Source: Paracoccaceae bacterium
Lineage (GTDB): Bacteria > Pseudomonadota > Alphaproteobacteria > Rhodobacterales > Rhodobacteraceae
Length of the DNA: 64,000 nt
Assembly: GCA_027489375.1 (NCBI GenBank)
Contig: JAIXZW010000005.1
Span: 248,001-312,000, forward strand
Reading direction: 5' to 3'
Under the pieces are notes generated by a model. It saw only the letters and a program-made list of their open reading frames with translations. It ran no database searches and had not been told where the DNA came from. The stretch's first letter is position 1. Every line of letters begins with the position of its first letter. A program made the position numbers and the translations under genes. This document shows, in pieces, positions 8,436-16,837 of this stretch.

Positions 8436-9815
8436 ATGACCCAGAACCCGCCGAACCTGCGCCCCGACCTTGCCCGCTCCTTCGTGCCCGACACGCGGCG
8501 CGAGGGGCAGCCGACCATCGGCATGGTCTCCTTGGGCTGTCCCAAGGCGCTGGTGGACAGCGAACGCATCCTCACCCGCCTGCGGGCCGAAGGCTACGCG
8601 ATCAGCCCCGATTACAAGGGCGCGGATGCGGTGATCGTCAACACCTGCGGCTTCCTCGACAGTGCCAAGGCCGAAAGCCTGGAAGCCATCGGCGAAGCCC
8701 TTGTCGAAAACGGCCGCGTCATCGTCACCGGATGCCTTGGCGCAGAACCCGAATACATCACCGGCGCGCATCCCAAGGTGCTCGCCGTCACCGGCCCGCA
8801 CCAATACGAGGCCGTGCTCGACGCCGTGCACGCCGCCGTCCCGCCCGCGCCCGATCCGTTCATCGACCTGCTTCCGGCAACGGGCGTCTCGCTGACGCCG
8901 CGCCATTACAGCTACCTGAAGATTTCCGAAGGCTGCAACCACGCCTGCAAATTCTGCATCATCCCCGACATGCGCGGCAAACTCGTCAGCCGCCCCGCCC
9001 ATGCCATCCTGCGCGAGGCGGAAAAGCTGGTCGAAGCGGGCGTGCGCGAGCTTCTGGTAATCTCTCAGGACACCTCCGCCTACGGCCTCGACCGCCGCCA
9101 TGACCTGTCGCCTTGGAAGGGCGGCGAAGTGCGCGCCCATATCACCGACCTTGCGCGCGAGATGGGCAAGCTCGGCGCATGGGTGCGGCTGCACTACGTC
9201 TACCCCTACCCCCATGTGCGCGACCTGATCCCGCTCATGGCCGAAGGTCTGGTGCTTCCCTACCTCGACATCCCCTTCCAGCACGCCCACCCCGACACGC
9301 TGCGCCGCATGGCCCGCCCCGCCGCCGCCGCCAAGACGCTGGACGAGATCGCCGCATGGCGCGCGCAATGCCCCGACATCACCCTGCGCTCCACCTTCAT
9401 CGTCGGCTACCCCGGCGAGACCGAGGCCGAGTTCCAGACCCTGCTCGACTGGCTGGACGAGGCGCAGCTCGACCGCGTCGGCTGCTTCAAATATGAAAAC
9501 GTCGCGGGCGCACGCTCGAACGCCCTGCCCGACCACGTGCCCGAAGAGGTGAAGCAAGACCGCTGGGACCGCTTCATGGAAAAGGCGCAAGCCATCTCCG
9601 AAGCCAAGCTTCAGGCCAAGGTCGGCCGCACCCTGCAAGTCATCGTGGACGAGGTCGACGACGAAGGCGCCACCTGCCGCACGATGGCGGATGCGCCGGA
9701 AATCGACGGCAACCTTTTCATCGACGAGGATTTCGAAGGCTTGGCACCGGGCGACATCCTTGCCGTGACGGTCGAGGAGGCAGGCGAATACGACCTCTGG
9801 GGTCGCCGCGCCTGA
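8436..9815 (+). CDS. rimO: Ribosomal protein S12 methylthiotransferase RimO
   Basis: A 459-residue radical-SAM enzyme that methylthiolates an aspartate of ribosomal protein S12. The N-terminal UPF0004 domain has three cluster cysteines ([26 protein letters not shown]). The radical-SAM CxxxCxxC is [10 protein letters not shown], followed by [12 protein letters not shown], and a C-terminal TRAM domain (about residues 385-455) ends in GEYDLWG. An upstream ATG at 8424 is rejected because GAGG (8427-8430 region) is correctly spaced for the ATG at 8436. Confidence 0.95.
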   Translation: MTQNPPNLRPDLARSFVPDTRREGQPTIGMVSLGCPKALVDSERILTRLRAEGYAISPDYKGADAVIVNTCGFLDSAKAESLEAIGEALVENGRVIVTGCLGAEPEYITGAHPKVLAVTGPHQYEAVLDAVHAAVPPAPDPFIDLLPATGVSLTPRHYSYLKISEGCNHACKFCIIPDMRGKLVSRPAHAILREAEKLVEAGVRELLVISQDTSAYGLDRRHDLSPWKGGEVRAHITDLAREMGKLGAWVRLHYVYPYPHVRDLIPLMAEGLVLPYLDIPFQHAHPDTLRRMARPAAAAKTLDEIAAWRAQCPDITLRSTFIVGYPGETEAEFQTLLDWLDEAQLDRVGCFKYENVAGARSNALPDHVPEEVKQDRWDRFMEKAQAISEAKLQAKVGRTLQVIVDEVDDEGATCRTMADAPEIDGNLFIDEDFEGLAPGDILAVTVEEAGEYDLWGRRA

Positions 9816-9919
9816 TCGCCTTTCGTGGAGTTCCAGTGGAATTCGGGTGAAATTAAACATCCTTAAGATATAGTTGGCATCAGGCGGGCGCTGATCCGCC
9901 GTCAACTGGGACTAGGGAC

Positions 9920-10291
9920 ATGAACATCTCTCGCAATTTCATTGTAATCGGTGGCCTGTATCTCCTCGTCGGCATCTTCTTCGGCATGTACATGGGCGGC
10001 TCGGGCGATCACACGCTCGCCCCCGTCCACGCCCATATCAACCTTCTGGGCTTCACGCTGATGACGGTCTTCGGTCTCGCCTATCGCCTGATCCCCGCGC
10101 TTGCGGGCGGCGTTCTGGCGACGGCGCATTTCTGGCTGCACCAGATCGGCGCCTTCATCCTTCTCGTAGGCCTGTTCCTCTTGATGTCCGGCACCGTGGG
10201 CGAAGGCATCGGGATCATCTTCCCCGTCGCCGAACTCGCCGTTCTGGCGGGCATCCTGTGCTGGGTGCTCAACGTCTACAAGAACGCCTGA
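9920..10291 (+). CDS. Small heme-copper-oxidase-like membrane protein
   Basis: A 123-residue protein with about four predicted transmembrane helices. HTLAPVHAHINLLGFTLMTVFGLAYRLIP and AHFWLHQIGAF resemble the first helices of cytochrome oxidase subunit I (CcoN-like), including several histidines. It is far too short to be an oxidase and no partner subunits are adjacent. Upstream, 9816-9919 contains AT-rich sequence (TTAAACATCCTTAAGATAT) that may hold the promoter, then a small GGCGG/CCGCC hairpin. A strong terminator follows. Function unknown; an orphan heme-binding or assembly protein is one possibility. Confidence 0.75.
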   Translation: MNISRNFIVIGGLYLLVGIFFGMYMGGSGDHTLAPVHAHINLLGFTLMTVFGLAYRLIPALAGGVLATAHFWLHQIGAFILLVGLFLLMSGTVGEGIGIIFPVAELAVLAGILCWVLNVYKNA

Positions 10292-10301
10292 CGCATCGGG
10301 C

Positions 10302-10327
10302 AGGGCCGGAGCCTTTCCGGCCCTTTC
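10302..10327 (+). terminator. Intrinsic terminator
   Basis: Perfect 9-base arms AGGGCCGGA/TCCGGCCCT around GCCTT, followed by TTCCCCTTCC, eleven bases after the small membrane protein gene. Confidence 0.8.
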
Positions 10328-10387
10328 CCCTTCCCAAAGCACGGGAAACCCTGCAAAATCGCGCTCATCCCTTCGGAGGCGCGCATA

Positions 10388-11299
10388 ATGGACAGGCTCG
10401 ACTGTGACCGCATGTTCGTCGCCGTGATGGAGACGGGCAGTTTCGCCGCCGCAGCCCTTCGTCTGCGCACATCTTCGGGCCAGGCCTCCAAACTCGTCTC
10501 GCGGCTCGAAGCCGACCTCGGCGTGCGCCTCCTGAACCGCACCACCCGCGCCCTTTCACCGACCGAGGTGGGGCAAGCCTATTACGACCGCCTGCGCGGC
10601 ATCCTCGACGAATTCGACAGCCTCGACGCGCTGGTCAAAAGCAGCAGCGCCTCGCCCCGCGGGCGGCTGAAGCTGACAGCCCCGCTCACCTTCGGCATCG
10701 TGCAGCTCGTGCCCGCACTGAACGACTTCGCCGCCGCCTTCCCCGAAATCGAACTCGACGTCAGCTTCACCGACCGCGTGGTGAACCTCGTGGACGAAGG
10801 CTTCGACGCCGCCATCCGCGCGGGCCGCGCCGTGGATTCCAGCCTCATCGCCCGCAAGCTGTGCGGGATGGTCACGATCCCCGTCGCCTCGCCCGCCTAC
10901 ATCGCCCGCCGCGGCAGGCCCGCGCATCCGTCGGACCTTGCCACGCATGATTGCATCATCGACACCAACTTCCGCGACCCGCTGCAATGGCGCTTCGCCA
11001 CGCCCGAAGGCCCGCTCGCCGTCGCCTTGCGCGGCCGTTTGCGCTATTCCAACGCCGAAGCCTGCCTCCGCGCCGCCGAAATGGGCCTCGGCATCGCCAA
11101 TGTCCCCGATTTCGTCGCAGCCCTCAGCCTCAAATCCGGCCTGACCGAAGCACTCCTCACCCCCTTTGCTGAGGATTTCGGCGGCATCTACGTCCTCTAT
11201 CCCCCCGGTCGCCACTTGGCCGCCAAGGTGCGCGTGCTGGTCGACTTTCTGGCCGACCGCTACCGTGACCGCCCCGACTGGGCGCTGCTGGGCCGCTGA
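10388..11299 (+). CDS. LysR family transcriptional regulator
   Basis: A 303-residue regulator. The N-terminal winged HTH (FVAVMETGSFAAAALRL, then SGQASKLVSRLEADLGVRLLNRTTR) is typical of the CrgA/AaeR-like LysR group. The effector domain begins near residue 90 (PRGRLKLTAPLTFGI). GGAGG lies 8 bases before the ATG. It sits upstream of and codirectional with the doxX operon, and a near-perfect palindrome lies 3 bases after its stop, so it probably controls that operon in response to an electrophile or aromatic compound. The ligand is inferred, not seen. Confidence 0.9.
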   Translation: MDRLDCDRMFVAVMETGSFAAAALRLRTSSGQASKLVSRLEADLGVRLLNRTTRALSPTEVGQAYYDRLRGILDEFDSLDALVKSSSASPRGRLKLTAPLTFGIVQLVPALNDFAAAFPEIELDVSFTDRVVNLVDEGFDAAIRAGRAVDSSLIARKLCGMVTIPVASPAYIARRGRPAHPSDLATHDCIIDTNFRDPLQWRFATPEGPLAVALRGRLRYSNAEACLRAAEMGLGIANVPDFVAALSLKSGLTEALLTPFAEDFGGIYVLYPPGRHLAAKVRVLVDFLADRYRDRPDWALLGR

Positions 11300-11301
11300 T
11301 A

Positions 11302-11318
11302 CCTTCCATTATGGAAGG
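11302..11318. promoter_or_regulatory. Palindromic operator before the doxX operon
   Basis: CCTTCCAT-T-ATGGAAGG, a perfect odd palindrome, flanked by AT-rich sequence (AATATATTG, then GATTATAACC at about 11340-11348). It lies about 85 bases before doxX. It is the obvious candidate site for the upstream LysR protein, although an unlinked regulator could use it. Confidence 0.65.
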
Positions 11319-11403
11319 AATATATTGCCACATGAACAGATTATAACCGATGCGGAAATAGGCCATCTAAAGCCCATCGAAACCAAACCAAAGGGCTCCC
11401 CCG

Positions 11404-11820
11404 ATGACCGCCACCCTCACCACCCCCGCCACGGCCAGCAACGCCGACCTCGCCGCCACGCTCCTGCGCGTGACCTCGGGCGTCTGGTTCCTTCTGCACG
11501 CCGGTCTGAAGATCTTCGTCTTCACCCCCGCAGGCACCGCCGGCTTCTTCGAGTCGATCGGCCTTCCCGGCCCGCTCGCCTATCTTGTGATCGCAGCCGA
11601 ACTCCTCGGCGGCCTCGCGCTGATCGCGGGCTTCAAGACGCGCATCGTCGCCGTCGCCCTGTCGCTCATCCTGATCGGCTCGATCTACACCCCCCACTTC
11701 GCCGCGGGCTTCTTCTTCTCGAACCCCAACGGCGGCTGGGAATTCCCCGCTTTCTGGGCGATCACCCTCTGGGCGCTGGCCCTGCTCGGTGACGGTGCCT
11801 ACTCTGTCTCGAAATCCTAA
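11404..11820 (+). CDS. DoxX family membrane protein
   Basis: A 138-residue integral membrane protein with four hydrophobic helices: LLRVTSGVWFLLHAGLKIFVF, LAYLVIAAELLGGLALIAGF, IVAVALSLILIGS, and FWAITLWALALLGDGAY. The HAGLKIF and AELLGG motifs fit the DoxX family. In Bacillus subtilis a DoxX protein (CatD) is encoded beside the CatE dioxygenase and protects against catechol; the same pairing occurs here. It is the first gene of a four-gene operon. The biochemical role of DoxX in this setting is not settled. Confidence 0.88.
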   Translation: MTATLTTPATASNADLAATLLRVTSGVWFLLHAGLKIFVFTPAGTAGFFESIGLPGPLAYLVIAAELLGGLALIAGFKTRIVAVALSLILIGSIYTPHFAAGFFFSNPNGGWEFPAFWAITLWALALLGDGAYSVSKS

Positions 11821-11852
11821 GGCCATAGCGCCGAACCGCAAGGAACGCTGAA

Positions 11853-12635
11853 ATGTCCACCGCCGCCGCCCCGCTCGAAATCGGCACTGTCCGGCTTGTC
11901 GTGAACGATCTGACATCGGTCAGCGACTTCTACGCCCGCGCCATCGGCCTTGAAAAGCTGGGCGGCGACGGCACCACCACCCGCCTCGGCGCAGGCTCCC
12001 GCGTGCTGCTCGAACTCACCGCCGACCGCAACGCCCGCAAATCCTCGCCGCGCGAGGCGGGGTTGTTCCACACCGCCTTCCTCCTGCCCTCGCGGGCCGA
12101 TCTGGGCGCTTGGGTCCACCACGCCTCGGAAACCCGCCTTCCGGTGCAGGGTGCATCCGACCACCTCGTCTCCGAAGCGATCTACTTCGCCGATCCCGAA
12201 GGCAATGGGATCGAAATCTACGCCGACCGCCCGCGCGAGACGTGGCGGGGGCCGGATGGCAAGATCAAGATGGCGACCGACCACCTCGACATCCCCGACC
12301 TCGCCGCCGCCGCCCGCGCCAAATGGCAGGGCGCACCCGAAGGCGCGGTCGTGGGCCACATCCACCTGCAAGTGGGCGACGTGCCCACCGCCGAAGGCTT
12401 CTACCGCGACGAACTCGGCTTTCCGGTCATGGCCCATTACCCGGGTGCTGCCTTTTACGGCTCGGGCGGCTATCACCACCACATCGCCACCAACGTCTGG
12501 AACAGCCGCGGTGCTGCAAAGCGTTCTCCCGGCACGGGCCTTGCGGGCTTCACCATCCGCGCCGACCAACCGCCGGCGCAGACCCGCGTGACCGACCCGT
12601 GGGGCATCGAAATCGAATTCACCGGAAAGAACTGA
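11853..12635 (+). CDS. VOC-superfamily ring-cleavage dioxygenase (CatE-like)
   Basis: A 260-residue protein made of two vicinal-oxygen-chelate modules. Module 1 has GLFHTAFLLPSRADLG, GASDHLVSEAIYFADPEG and GIEIYADRP. Module 2 has GHIHLQVGDV, GGYHHHIATNVWNSRG and a terminal WGIEIEF. The histidines and glutamates are those that bind Fe(II) in extradiol dioxygenases. The layout matches Bacillus CatE (catechol 2,3-dioxygenase). It begins 32 bases after doxX and ends one base before the next gene. A glyoxalase-like activity is the alternative. Confidence 0.85.
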   Translation: MSTAAAPLEIGTVRLVVNDLTSVSDFYARAIGLEKLGGDGTTTRLGAGSRVLLELTADRNARKSSPREAGLFHTAFLLPSRADLGAWVHHASETRLPVQGASDHLVSEAIYFADPEGNGIEIYADRPRETWRGPDGKIKMATDHLDIPDLAAAARAKWQGAPEGAVVGHIHLQVGDVPTAEGFYRDELGFPVMAHYPGAAFYGSGGYHHHIATNVWNSRGAAKRSPGTGLAGFTIRADQPPAQTRVTDPWGIEIEFTGKN

Positions 12636-12636
12636 C

Positions 12637-13578
12637 ATGCTCGTCGACGGAAAATGGACCGCCAAGTGGGACCCCGTGCAGGCCAAGGACGAAAAGGGCG
12701 GCTTCGTCCGCCAGACCTCGACCTTCCGCAACTGGATCACGCCTGACGGATCGGCCGGTCCCACCGGCACCGGCGGCTTTCGGGCCGAGGCGGGGCGCTA
12801 CCACCTTTACGTGGCCCTCATCTGCCCTTGGGCCAGCCGCACGCTGATCGCGCGCAAGCTCAAGGGTCTGGAAAGCGTGATTTCCGTCACCATCACCGAA
12901 CCCGAAGTGACCGACGAAGGCTGGCGCATCGCCGCAGGGGCCGACCCCGTCAACGGCGCGCGCTTCATGCATGAAATCTACACCAAGGCCGACCCCCGCG
13001 TGAACGGCCGCGCCACTGTCCCCGTCCTCTGGGACAAACAGACCGGCCAACTCGTGAACAACGAAAGCGCCGAGATCGTGCGGATGCTCGACTCCGCCTT
13101 CGGCACGCTGGCAAGCGGCCCCGACCTTTACCCCGCCGACCTTGCCGCCGAGGTCGACGCGCTGAACGACGCCATCTACCACACGCTCAACAACGGCGTA
13201 TATCGCGCAGGCTTCGCGACCACCCAAGCCGCCTATGAGGAAGCCTTTGCCGAGGTCTTCGCCACGCTCGACATGCTCGAAGCCCGCCTGTCCGATGGCC
13301 GTCAATGGCTGCACGGCGACCGCTTCACCGAAACCGACATCCGCGCCTTCGTGACGCTGGCCCGCTTCGACGCGGCCTACCACGGCCTGTTCAAATGCAA
13401 CCTGCGCCGCATCGCGGATTATCCGGCACTTTCCGCCTATGTCGCCCGCGTCTACCGCCTGCCCGGCGTGGCCGAAACCGTCAGCATCGACCACATCAAG
13501 CGCGGCTATTATTCGATCAAGGCGCTGAACCCGAACGGGATCGTTCCCGCAGGGCCGAAACTGGACTGGACGCCATGA
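12637..13578 (+). CDS. Xi-class glutathione S-transferase (glutathionyl-hydroquinone reductase)
   Basis: A 313-residue protein of the extended GST family. The active-site cysteine is in YVALICPWASRTLIARKLKGL (residues about 57-77), the hallmark of Xi-class enzymes such as YqjG/PcpF that reduce glutathionyl-hydroquinones. Thioredoxin-fold substrate motifs VPVLWDKQTGQLVNNESAEI and a helical C-terminal domain (WLHGDRFTETDIRAFVTLARFD) follow. It starts one base after the dioxygenase stop, and its last codons overlap the esterase start by ATGA, indicating coupled translation in a detoxification operon. Confidence 0.9.
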   Translation: MLVDGKWTAKWDPVQAKDEKGGFVRQTSTFRNWITPDGSAGPTGTGGFRAEAGRYHLYVALICPWASRTLIARKLKGLESVISVTITEPEVTDEGWRIAAGADPVNGARFMHEIYTKADPRVNGRATVPVLWDKQTGQLVNNESAEIVRMLDSAFGTLASGPDLYPADLAAEVDALNDAIYHTLNNGVYRAGFATTQAAYEEAFAEVFATLDMLEARLSDGRQWLHGDRFTETDIRAFVTLARFDAAYHGLFKCNLRRIADYPALSAYVARVYRLPGVAETVSIDHIKRGYYSIKALNPNGIVPAGPKLDWTP

Positions 13579-14183
13579 CCCGCCTTGCCATCCTTCTGCA
13601 CGGTGTCGGCGCGCATGGCTCCTCCATCGCGTGGATGGCCGACCATCTGGCGCAATCGGACCTCGCCTTCGCCGCCCCCGATGCGCCCCATGCCTTTGAC
13701 CAAGCCCCCGTCGGCCCCGCCCGCCAATGGTTCAGCGTCACCGGCGTCACCCCCGAAAACCGCGCCGCCCGCGTGGCCGCAGCCCGCGACGGCTTCGATC
13801 ACGCCCTGCGCCAAGCCATGCAGGCCCACGGCATCACCGACCCCGCCCGCGTGGCCCTGATCGGCTTTTCCCAAGGTTCGATCATGGCGCTCGACGCGGT
13901 TGCCACGGGCCGCTGGCAGGTGGGTCTTGTCGTCGCCTTCTCGGGCCGCCTCGCCACGCCCGCGCCGCTGATGCCCGCGCCCTGCCCGATGCTTCTCGCC
14001 CACGGGCGGCAGGACACGGTGATCCCCTTCGCCGAATCCGCCCAAGCGCAAGACCGCCTCGCCGCCGCAGGGGCCAAGGCCGAACTCCTGCTCGAAGACC
14101 GCCTCGGCCACGCCCCCGGCGCGCAGGGAATGGCCCGCGCCCGCGCCCTGCTTCAGGACTGGACGACCAGCGCCCTAGTCTGA
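13575..14183 (+). CDS. Phospholipase/carboxylesterase family alpha/beta hydrolase
   Basis: A 202-residue hydrolase. It has an oxyanion-side motif LLHGVGAHGSS near the N-terminus, the nucleophile Ser in GFSQGSIMALD, the acid Asp in HGRQDTVIP and the His in LGHAPG. Size and motifs match the family that includes Bacillus MhqD, induced by methylhydroquinone. Its start overlaps the GST stop by four bases. Its 3' end overlaps the convergent glpR by nine bases (14175-14183), leaving no room for a terminator between them. Confidence 0.87.
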   Translation: MTRLAILLHGVGAHGSSIAWMADHLAQSDLAFAAPDAPHAFDQAPVGPARQWFSVTGVTPENRAARVAAARDGFDHALRQAMQAHGITDPARVALIGFSQGSIMALDAVATGRWQVGLVVAFSGRLATPAPLMPAPCPMLLAHGRQDTVIPFAESAQAQDRLAAAGAKAELLLEDRLGHAPGAQGMARARALLQDWTTSALV

Positions 14184-14939
14184 GGCAACGACGACCCCGG
14201 TCCCCCATTCGGCGCATTTGCGCTGCAACTCGGCGGGCAACGGCTGGTCGGTGAACACCGCCGTCAACTCGCCCAAGGACGCAAGCCGCACAGGGGCCGA
14301 ACGGTCCAGCTTGGAATGGTCGCAGACCAGAAACACCTTGCGCGCCTGCCGGATGATCGCCTTGGACACCCTGACCTCGGCCAGATCGAAGTCGAGCAGG
14401 TCCCCGTCAGGGTCCAGCGCCGATACGCCGATGATCGCGTAATCCACCTTGAACTGCTCGAAGAACTGCGTGGTCAATTCCCCCACCAGCCCGCCATCCG
14501 ACCGCCGCAGCGCCCCGCCCGCCACCATGATCTCGCATCCCGGATTGGCGACCAGCGTGTTGGCCACGTTCATGTTGTTCGTCACCACCGTGATGTTGCG
14601 ATGGTTCAAAAGCTCGCGCGCCACGGCTTCGGTCGTGGTGCCAAGGTTCATGATGATCGAACAGTTCTCGGGGATTTCCGCCGCACAGGCCCGCGCGATT
14701 GCGGTCTTCGCCGCCTCGTTCATCCGCCGCCGCTGCTCGTAGCCAAGGTTCGACACCCCCGTGCGCGGCACCGCCCCGCCATGCACGCGGTCAAGGTGGC
14801 CCGAATCCGCCAACTCCGACAGATCGCGCCGGATGGTCTGAAGCGTCACGTCGAAACGCTGCGCCAGTTCCTCCACGACCACCCGCCCCTCGGCACGGGC
14901 GAGTTCGAGGATTTCGCTTTGCCGGAAACTGAGCGCCAA
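14175..14939 (-). CDS. glpR: DeoR family repressor of glycerol utilisation
   Basis: A 254-residue regulator close in length to E. coli GlpR (252). The HTH reads RQSEILELARAEGRVVVEEL, FDVTLQTIRRDLSELADSGHL, then RVHGGAV. The sugar-phosphate domain has NLGTTTEAVA, VTNNMNVANTL and GVSALDPDGDLLDFD. A TTG at 14937-14939 is chosen as start: it gives the usual DeoR N-terminus and AAAGGGA lies 7 bases upstream; no ATG or GTG fits as well. Divergent from glpD. By homology it represses until glycerol-3-phosphate binds. Confidence 0.9.
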   Translation of the reverse strand: MALSFRQSEILELARAEGRVVVEELAQRFDVTLQTIRRDLSELADSGHLDRVHGGAVPRTGVSNLGYEQRRRMNEAAKTAIARACAAEIPENCSIIMNLGTTTEAVARELLNHRNITVVTNNMNVANTLVANPGCEIMVAGGALRRSDGGLVGELTTQFFEQFKVDYAIIGVSALDPDGDLLDFDLAEVRVSKAIIRQARKVFLVCDHSKLDRSAPVRLASLGELTAVFTDQPLPAELQRKCAEWGTGVVVASD

Positions 14940-15213
14940 GATGTTCCCTTTCTTTCGCTTAACCGCGCCGGACACTTTGTCACACTTAGCCGATACCGCC
15001 TTTCGATCAAGAACGAAAACAGGGCCAAGACCTTCGCTGCAACGCGGCGCGAAATTGCGCGAAGCCTGCCTCACACCAGCGCGATCAACGACTTAACCTT
15101 GCTGCAACTGCGAAAATGTTCGCTTTTTCGCAAAAACGCGCAAAAGCGAAAATATAGGTTGACCAAGCAACGCGATTCGGACCAGTTTTGCAACCGCTAG
15201 GGAGGAAACCGGC
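14940..15213. promoter_or_regulatory. Divergent glpR / glpD control region
   Basis: AT-rich for this genome. It has a dense cluster of GCGAA/TTCGC half-sites at 15110-15150 (next entry) and a second pair near glpR: TTTCGC at about 14951 and TTTCG-N6-ACGAAA at about 15001-15020. TTGACC at 15159-15164 is a candidate glpD -35, without a good -10. Confidence 0.55.
15110..15150. promoter_or_regulatory. Candidate GlpR operator cluster
   Basis: Four half-sites in 41 bases: GCGAA (15110-15114), TTCGC (15119-15123), TTCGC (15127-15131), GCGAA (15146-15150). The first two are spaced like the E. coli GlpR core (ATGTTCG with its inverse), and the middle two face the last as inverted repeats. Confidence 0.6.
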
Positions 15214-16830
15214 GTGACCATGCAGACCCCGCCAGAAATGGCGGACCTCTTCATCATCGGCGGCGGCATCAACGGCTGCGGCATCGCCCGTGACGCGACG
15301 GGGCGCGGCCTTTCGGTCGTGCTGGCCGAACAGGCCGATCTCGCGCAGGCCACCTCCTCGGCCTCGACCAAGCTGTTCCACGGCGGCTTGCGCTATCTCG
15401 AATATTTCGAATTCCGCCTCGTGCGCGAAGCACTCGAAGAACGCGAAACCCTGCTTTCCGCCATGCCCCACATCTCGTGGCCGATGCGCTTCGTGCTGCC
15501 CTACCATCCCGACATGCGCTTCGAGGGGGATACGCCCACCGGACGCCTCCTCTCCACCGTCATGCCGTGGATGAAGGGCCGTCGCCCCGCATGGCTGATC
15601 CGGCTTGGCCTGTTCCTTTACGACACGCTCGGCGGTCGCAAGATCCTGCCCGCCACCCGCACGCTGGACCTGACGACCGATCCCGCAGGCAAGCCGCTTC
15701 AAAAGCGCTTCGCCAAGGCCTATGAATATTCCGATTGCTGGGTCGAGGACTCCAAACTCGTCTCGCTCAACGCCCGCGATGCGGCGGGGCGGGGGGCGAC
15801 CATCCTGACCCGCACCCGCGTGACCGGCGCCGACCGCTCCGGCGACCACTGGACCATCACGACCGAGGGGCCGCAGGGCCGCGCCACCTACAAATCCCGC
15901 GCCCTCGTGAATGCGGGCGGACCTTGGGTCGAAGACGTGATCCGCAACGTCGCCCGCATCAACTCGACCGAAGGCGTCCGCCTCGTGCGCGGCTCGCACA
16001 TCGTGACGCGCAAGCTTTACGATCACGACCGCTGCTATTTCTTCCAGGGCACCGATGGCCGCATCATCTTCGCCATCCCCTACGAGCAGGACTTCACCCT
16101 GATCGGCACCACCGACAAGGACCATCAGGGCGCCCCCAAGGATGCCGTCTGCACCGACGAGGAACGCGATTACCTGCTGGCCTTCGCCAGCCAGTATTTC
16201 GCCAAGCCCCTGACCCGCGACGATGTGGTCTGGACCTATTCCGGCGTCCGCCCGCTGTATAACGACGGCGCGAAATCCGCGACCGCCGCCACCCGCGATT
16301 ATGTCCTGTCGCTGGATCAAAACGGCGCGCCCCTGCTGAACGTCTTCGGCGGCAAGATCACCACCTACCGCCGCTTGGCGGAATCCGCGCTGGAAAAGCT
16401 GACGCCCTTCTTCTCCGCCGCCCGCGCCCCCTGGACCGCCCGCGTCCCGCTCCCCGGCGGCGATTTCCCTGTCGATGGCGTCCCCGCGCTGACCGCCGCG
16501 CTCAAATCGTCCTACCCTTTCCTGTCGGACTATCACGCCGCCCGCCTGATCCGCGCCTATGGCACCGAAGCCGCCACCCTCCTTGGCCCCGCCAGATCGC
16601 CCGCCGACCTTGGCCGCGATTTCGGCGCGACCCTGACCGAGGCCGAGGTCCGCTGGCTCATGCAGCACGAATTTGCCCGCGCCGCCGCCGATGTCGTCTG
16701 GCGGCGCACCAAGCTGGGCCTGCGGCTTTCTGCGGAACAGATCGCGGCACTCGACGCTTACATGACCGCAGCGCAAGCCAACGCGCTGCCCGCGACAAAA
16801 GACGGGGCCACCAGCCCCGCAGCAAGGTGA
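15214..16830 (+). CDS. glpD: Aerobic glycerol-3-phosphate dehydrogenase
   Basis: A 538-residue FAD enzyme that oxidises glycerol-3-phosphate to dihydroxyacetone phosphate and feeds electrons to quinone at the membrane. The dinucleotide fold is DLFIIGGGINGCGIARDATG at residues 11-30. TSSASTKLFHGGLRYLEYFEFRLVREAL and GTTDKDH are FAD-dependent GlpD motifs, and the C-terminal domain has TEAEVRWLMQHEFARAAADVVWRRTKLGL. GTG at 15214 is preferred over ATG 15220 because GGAGG (15201-15205) is 8 bases away. It heads the glycerol operon. Confidence 0.95.
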   Translation: MTMQTPPEMADLFIIGGGINGCGIARDATGRGLSVVLAEQADLAQATSSASTKLFHGGLRYLEYFEFRLVREALEERETLLSAMPHISWPMRFVLPYHPDMRFEGDTPTGRLLSTVMPWMKGRRPAWLIRLGLFLYDTLGGRKILPATRTLDLTTDPAGKPLQKRFAKAYEYSDCWVEDSKLVSLNARDAAGRGATILTRTRVTGADRSGDHWTITTEGPQGRATYKSRALVNAGGPWVEDVIRNVARINSTEGVRLVRGSHIVTRKLYDHDRCYFFQGTDGRIIFAIPYEQDFTLIGTTDKDHQGAPKDAVCTDEERDYLLAFASQYFAKPLTRDDVVWTYSGVRPLYNDGAKSATAATRDYVLSLDQNGAPLLNVFGGKITTYRRLAESALEKLTPFFSAARAPWTARVPLPGGDFPVDGVPALTAALKSSYPFLSDYHAARLIRAYGTEAATLLGPARSPADLGRDFGATLTEAEVRWLMQHEFARAAADVVWRRTKLGLRLSAEQIAALDAYMTAAQANALPATKDGATSPAAR

Positions 16831-16837
16831 GGGGATA

